DNA of 23,510 bases, from assembly GCA_026419775.2 (NCBI GenBank), contig JAOPGA020001590.1, positions 1 through 23,510 of the forward strand, in the 5' to 3' direction. The stretch's first letter is position 1. Each line of letters starts with the position of its first letter. Positions 21,154-23,510 of this stretch are shown piece by piece. A program made the translations under genes and the position numbers. The notes below the pieces were generated by a model. It had not been told where the DNA came from, did not search any database, and saw only the letters and a program-made list of their open reading frames with translations. This stretch comes from Acrasis kona (Eukaryota > Heterolobosea > Eutetramitea > Acrasida > Acrasidae).

Positions 21154-21282
21154 ATGTCCCCAAAGAAGCCAAAACACACGCCTGCTTCTAATAAAAAGAC
21201 CTCATCTGTGGTGTTGCAGAAGCGAAAATTGGATGACATGTACAAAGGTACAGAAGATGATATATTGTCATCCCAAGTTTGA
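21154..21282 (+). CDS. Short basic ORF next to the LINE remnant
   Basis: This is a 42-residue frame beginning MSPKKPKHTPASNKKTSS and rich in Lys, Ser and Pro, like the disordered N-terminus of a nuclear protein. It stops at TGA 15 bp before the LINE fragment's coding end. It may be the start of a gene cut off by that insertion, or chance. Confidence 0.25.
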   Translation: MSPKKPKHTPASNKKTSSVVLQKRKLDDMYKGTEDDILSSQV

Positions 21283-21296
21283 GAGGAAATTAGAAT

Positions 21297-22104
21297 CTAT
21301 GTTTCAGAAAAAAAAGAAATTTTAGTCCCAATTCCACGCTGGGAGATGAGATAAGGCGCTCCCCAAAATTTAATAATGCCTCTGATCAGGAAATCAGGCT
21401 TAAGGTTGTCTTTAATAGCCTGGTATATGTCAGCCATCGCTTGCTGCAGTTTTGACTTGCTAAAGCGACAGTCTAACAATAAATGTTGCTGATCTTCATG
21501 TGATATATGACACCGAGGATGTAGTGTCAAAATTAGAGTTGTTAATCCAATAACGCATTTTTGAAAGCGTACAAAGTTGATTGGAGCGAAGACGAAGTAG
21601 GAACTTCTGTTCAGATTGGTTTAATTTATCAATATTTACACAGGCTTTTGGATAATATTCATTATGTAGAAAGATCATACTTGTAATCAGTTGAATATAC
21701 ATACTGAGATGACAAGTAATGTTTAATAAATAGCCAAATAGATTTATAGAACATCTCCATTGCAGACAAGATCATATGCAAGATTTGAAGGAGGGTTGAT
21801 GTCACATATGGAGTGGTTCTTTAGTCCACGTTTAGCTAATTTGTCAGCTTCTTCATTGCCAGGAATATTAGAGTGGGCCTCAATATAGTTAATAGTGCAG
21901 GATTGCACTCTTTTCTTTTCCATTACAATGGCATGAAGTAGCTGATAGTCGCAAACAAGCAGTTGTTGTTCCACAGTATATTATTGCTAGATAAAATCTA
22001 ATCTGTTTTATAAATAACAGCATAAACACTCTACAATTTACAGTATTTTTTTGAATTAGGCCTGCATTGCAATGGTACAATGTATTGTCTCCATTAGTTT
22101 CCAT
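21297..22104 (-). mobile_element. Degraded LINE 3' end (RNase H and CHC module)
   Basis: On the minus strand the order is an RNase H C-terminal half (INYIEAHSNIPGNEEADKLA), then a stretch LLRLRSNQLCTLSKMRYW, then HPRCHISHEDQQHLLLDCRF. This RNase H plus Cys/His tail order is that of the 3' end of RNase H-bearing non-LTR retrotransposons (I/R1/Tad-like groups). The reverse transcriptase is not visible upstream, so the copy is 5'-truncated or replaced. The three blocks lie in at least two different frames, so it is inactive. No poly(A) tail or target-site duplication is obvious. Confidence 0.7.
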
Positions 22105-22540
22105 ATTGTATATTCTTTGTTAATGATTCAATAAAAAGAAGTTGATTTAATAATTTGATATAATTTGTATGATCTTTGTCTATTAATGAATTAATAAATC
22201 TGATATTGACATGAAAAGGCGATTTGTTTTTGTTTTGTAATTTCACAGTTTATTAAGATCGACAATATCTAATAGATTTTCACTCTTATCAATTGCTTTT
22301 AATTGTTTGAATGGGTTTACGGCAAATTGATCCATGCTTGCTTTGCGATACATAGCTCTGAATATAATTCATGTACAATATCCTTAATAAATGGGAGCTT
22401 TTGGGCATCATTATTAATCTGCTTTTGTATAAACTCTAACTTCTGCCAATATAATGGAAATAAGTCAACTGTTGGATTAAACTCATGTTGTGTGTTAGAT
22501 GTAGATGTTGTGAAGGAGCGAAACGAGTTTTTATAGCGCT
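22105..22540. other. AT-rich region upstream of the LINE fragment
   Basis: Most of 22105-22310 is very AT-rich and stop-rich in all frames. From about 22540 down to 22315 the minus strand has an 80-codon protein-like stretch (SNTQHEFNPTVDLFPLYW, then LEFIQKQINNDAQKLPF). I do not recognise it. It probably belongs with the element-like remnant to its right rather than with the LINE, because it shows no reverse transcriptase motif. Confidence 0.35.
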
Positions 22541-23510
22541 CTAATGTTCTGCAGTTGGCTACAAATTAATTTGGGTTGTCATCTTGAACGCGGGATACTG
22601 ATCAAAGGACTAAGTTCACATCCTTGGTCATGGGTACCAATTATCTTCATTAAGAAGGAACGTATGCGGGCAAAGGATAGAGCCATGAATTAGTAAGTAT
22701 TGTCTTTGTGACACTCATCATCCCCTATACGCGTTTTAAGGTAGAGCATTGTTTGTTTTAAAAAGTAAGAGATGCGAACAAGTTCCTCTTTGAAATCTTT
22801 TAACACACAGTTCATCTCTTCTTCTGATGGTGTTCTCTTCAGTGGTTCTAATTTGCCTCAATCTTTTGTGATGGAACAAAGGGAGTCATTAGCATCTCTT
22901 GGACCCTCTCTTGCAATGGTGCTCCACTTGGTGTTGTATCTTTGTATAAGTGTAGACATGTGATTAAATTTTGTTGCCGCCAGGATTCTATAGTCCGAGT
23001 ATCTTGTAATGGAGTCTGTACTGGCTAGATTGTTCTCTAGGGAAAATAGGTCGCCTTTGGTGCGGTTAATATCCTCAAAGTTAAAATCATTGAAGAAATT
23101 GCTTTTTTCAACAGGCGGAGGTTGTTGAATTTTTTTGGAGGATATGAACATAGTCTTCTAGTCCCGTTGTCATTGTATCTTCTGTCTTGTAATTTCTTTG
23201 TGTTATCGACTAAGTGCTCAATGATAAGATTCCACCTTTCATTGAAGTCTTCCATTCTCAGGATTGCCTCTGGAATTGGTGCTTGTGATTGATGCTTCTT
23301 TTAGTATTTAAGCAATGACTTCTCGTTTATGTGGCTGAAGTGTTTTCTTGCAGTAGTAATTGCTTTGTCAGTACCACAGCACTTCATTGATTTGTTAATT
23401 TGCTCTGTAATTATGTTACTAAATGCCTCAATAACCTATTTTACTAAACATTCTTTATCAAATGTGACATTATTAAAATCTTGGCTTTTGTCTGAAAAAT
23501 TTTTTAGTAG
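22541..23510 (-). other. Degraded large ORF of unknown, element-like origin
   Basis: Reading the minus strand from the window edge, protein-like segments follow one another: CGTDKAITTARKHFSHINEK, RMEDFNERWNLIIEHLVDN, then DSITRYSDYRILAATKFNHM and MSTLIQRYNTKWSTIAREGP, then ALSFARIRSFLMKIIGT. They appear to be one long helical, charged protein that is broken in several places and continues beyond the window. I recognise no domain. Its position next to a LINE and its decay suggest a repeated element rather than a host gene, but I cannot place it in a family. Confidence 0.4.

Overview
The window looks like nuclear DNA from an AT-rich, gene-dense unicellular eukaryote. The evidence is conserved eukaryotic genes (MCM3, the TFIID subunit TAF2, mitochondrial enoyl-CoA hydratase) interrupted by very short GT-AG introns. 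I placed 18 introns by protein homology or frame continuity, and all are 35-43 nt long. TAA is the dominant stop codon. An amoeboid protist (heterolobosean or amoebozoan) is my best guess from the gene mix, but the sequence alone does not prove it.

Layout. Positions 1-1066 hold decayed coding fragments. A minus-strand F-box/leucine-rich-repeat gene with a near-perfect 66-nt repeat array lies at 1067-2071, followed by a perfect 23-bp inverted repeat (2163-2242) and a poorly coding stretch to 3675. From 3676 to 11953 comes a compact housekeeping block: a small coiled-coil protein, a small secreted Cys/Pro-rich protein, mitochondrial enoyl-CoA hydratase, an HD-domain phosphohydrolase, a five-exon coiled-coil protein, MCM3 (eight exons) and a major-facilitator transporter. 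In this block one divergent pair shares a 32-bp promoter containing an E2F-like site, and two convergent pairs have stop codons only 7-8 bp apart. From 11954 to 13576 lies a damaged or unresolved gene. Next come an intronless CHK/EcKinase-type small-molecule kinase gene (13577-14755) and, convergent with it, a 1583-residue TAF2 gene (14890-19763). The last 3.7 kb hold short orphan ORFs, a 5'-truncated thioredoxin reductase pseudogene, a degraded LINE 3' end and another degraded element-like region.

The standout is the TAF2 gene. After a normal TAF2 body (M1-aminopeptidase-like fold without the zinc motif, then helical repeats) and the usual low-complexity tail, the same open frame continues for about 420 residues. 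I read these as three tandem cyclophilin-like domains of the TM1367/DUF369 type. I know of no general transcription factor with this architecture. MCM3 and the neighbouring 32-bp promoter both have candidate E2F-like elements, which hints at cell-cycle control of this block.
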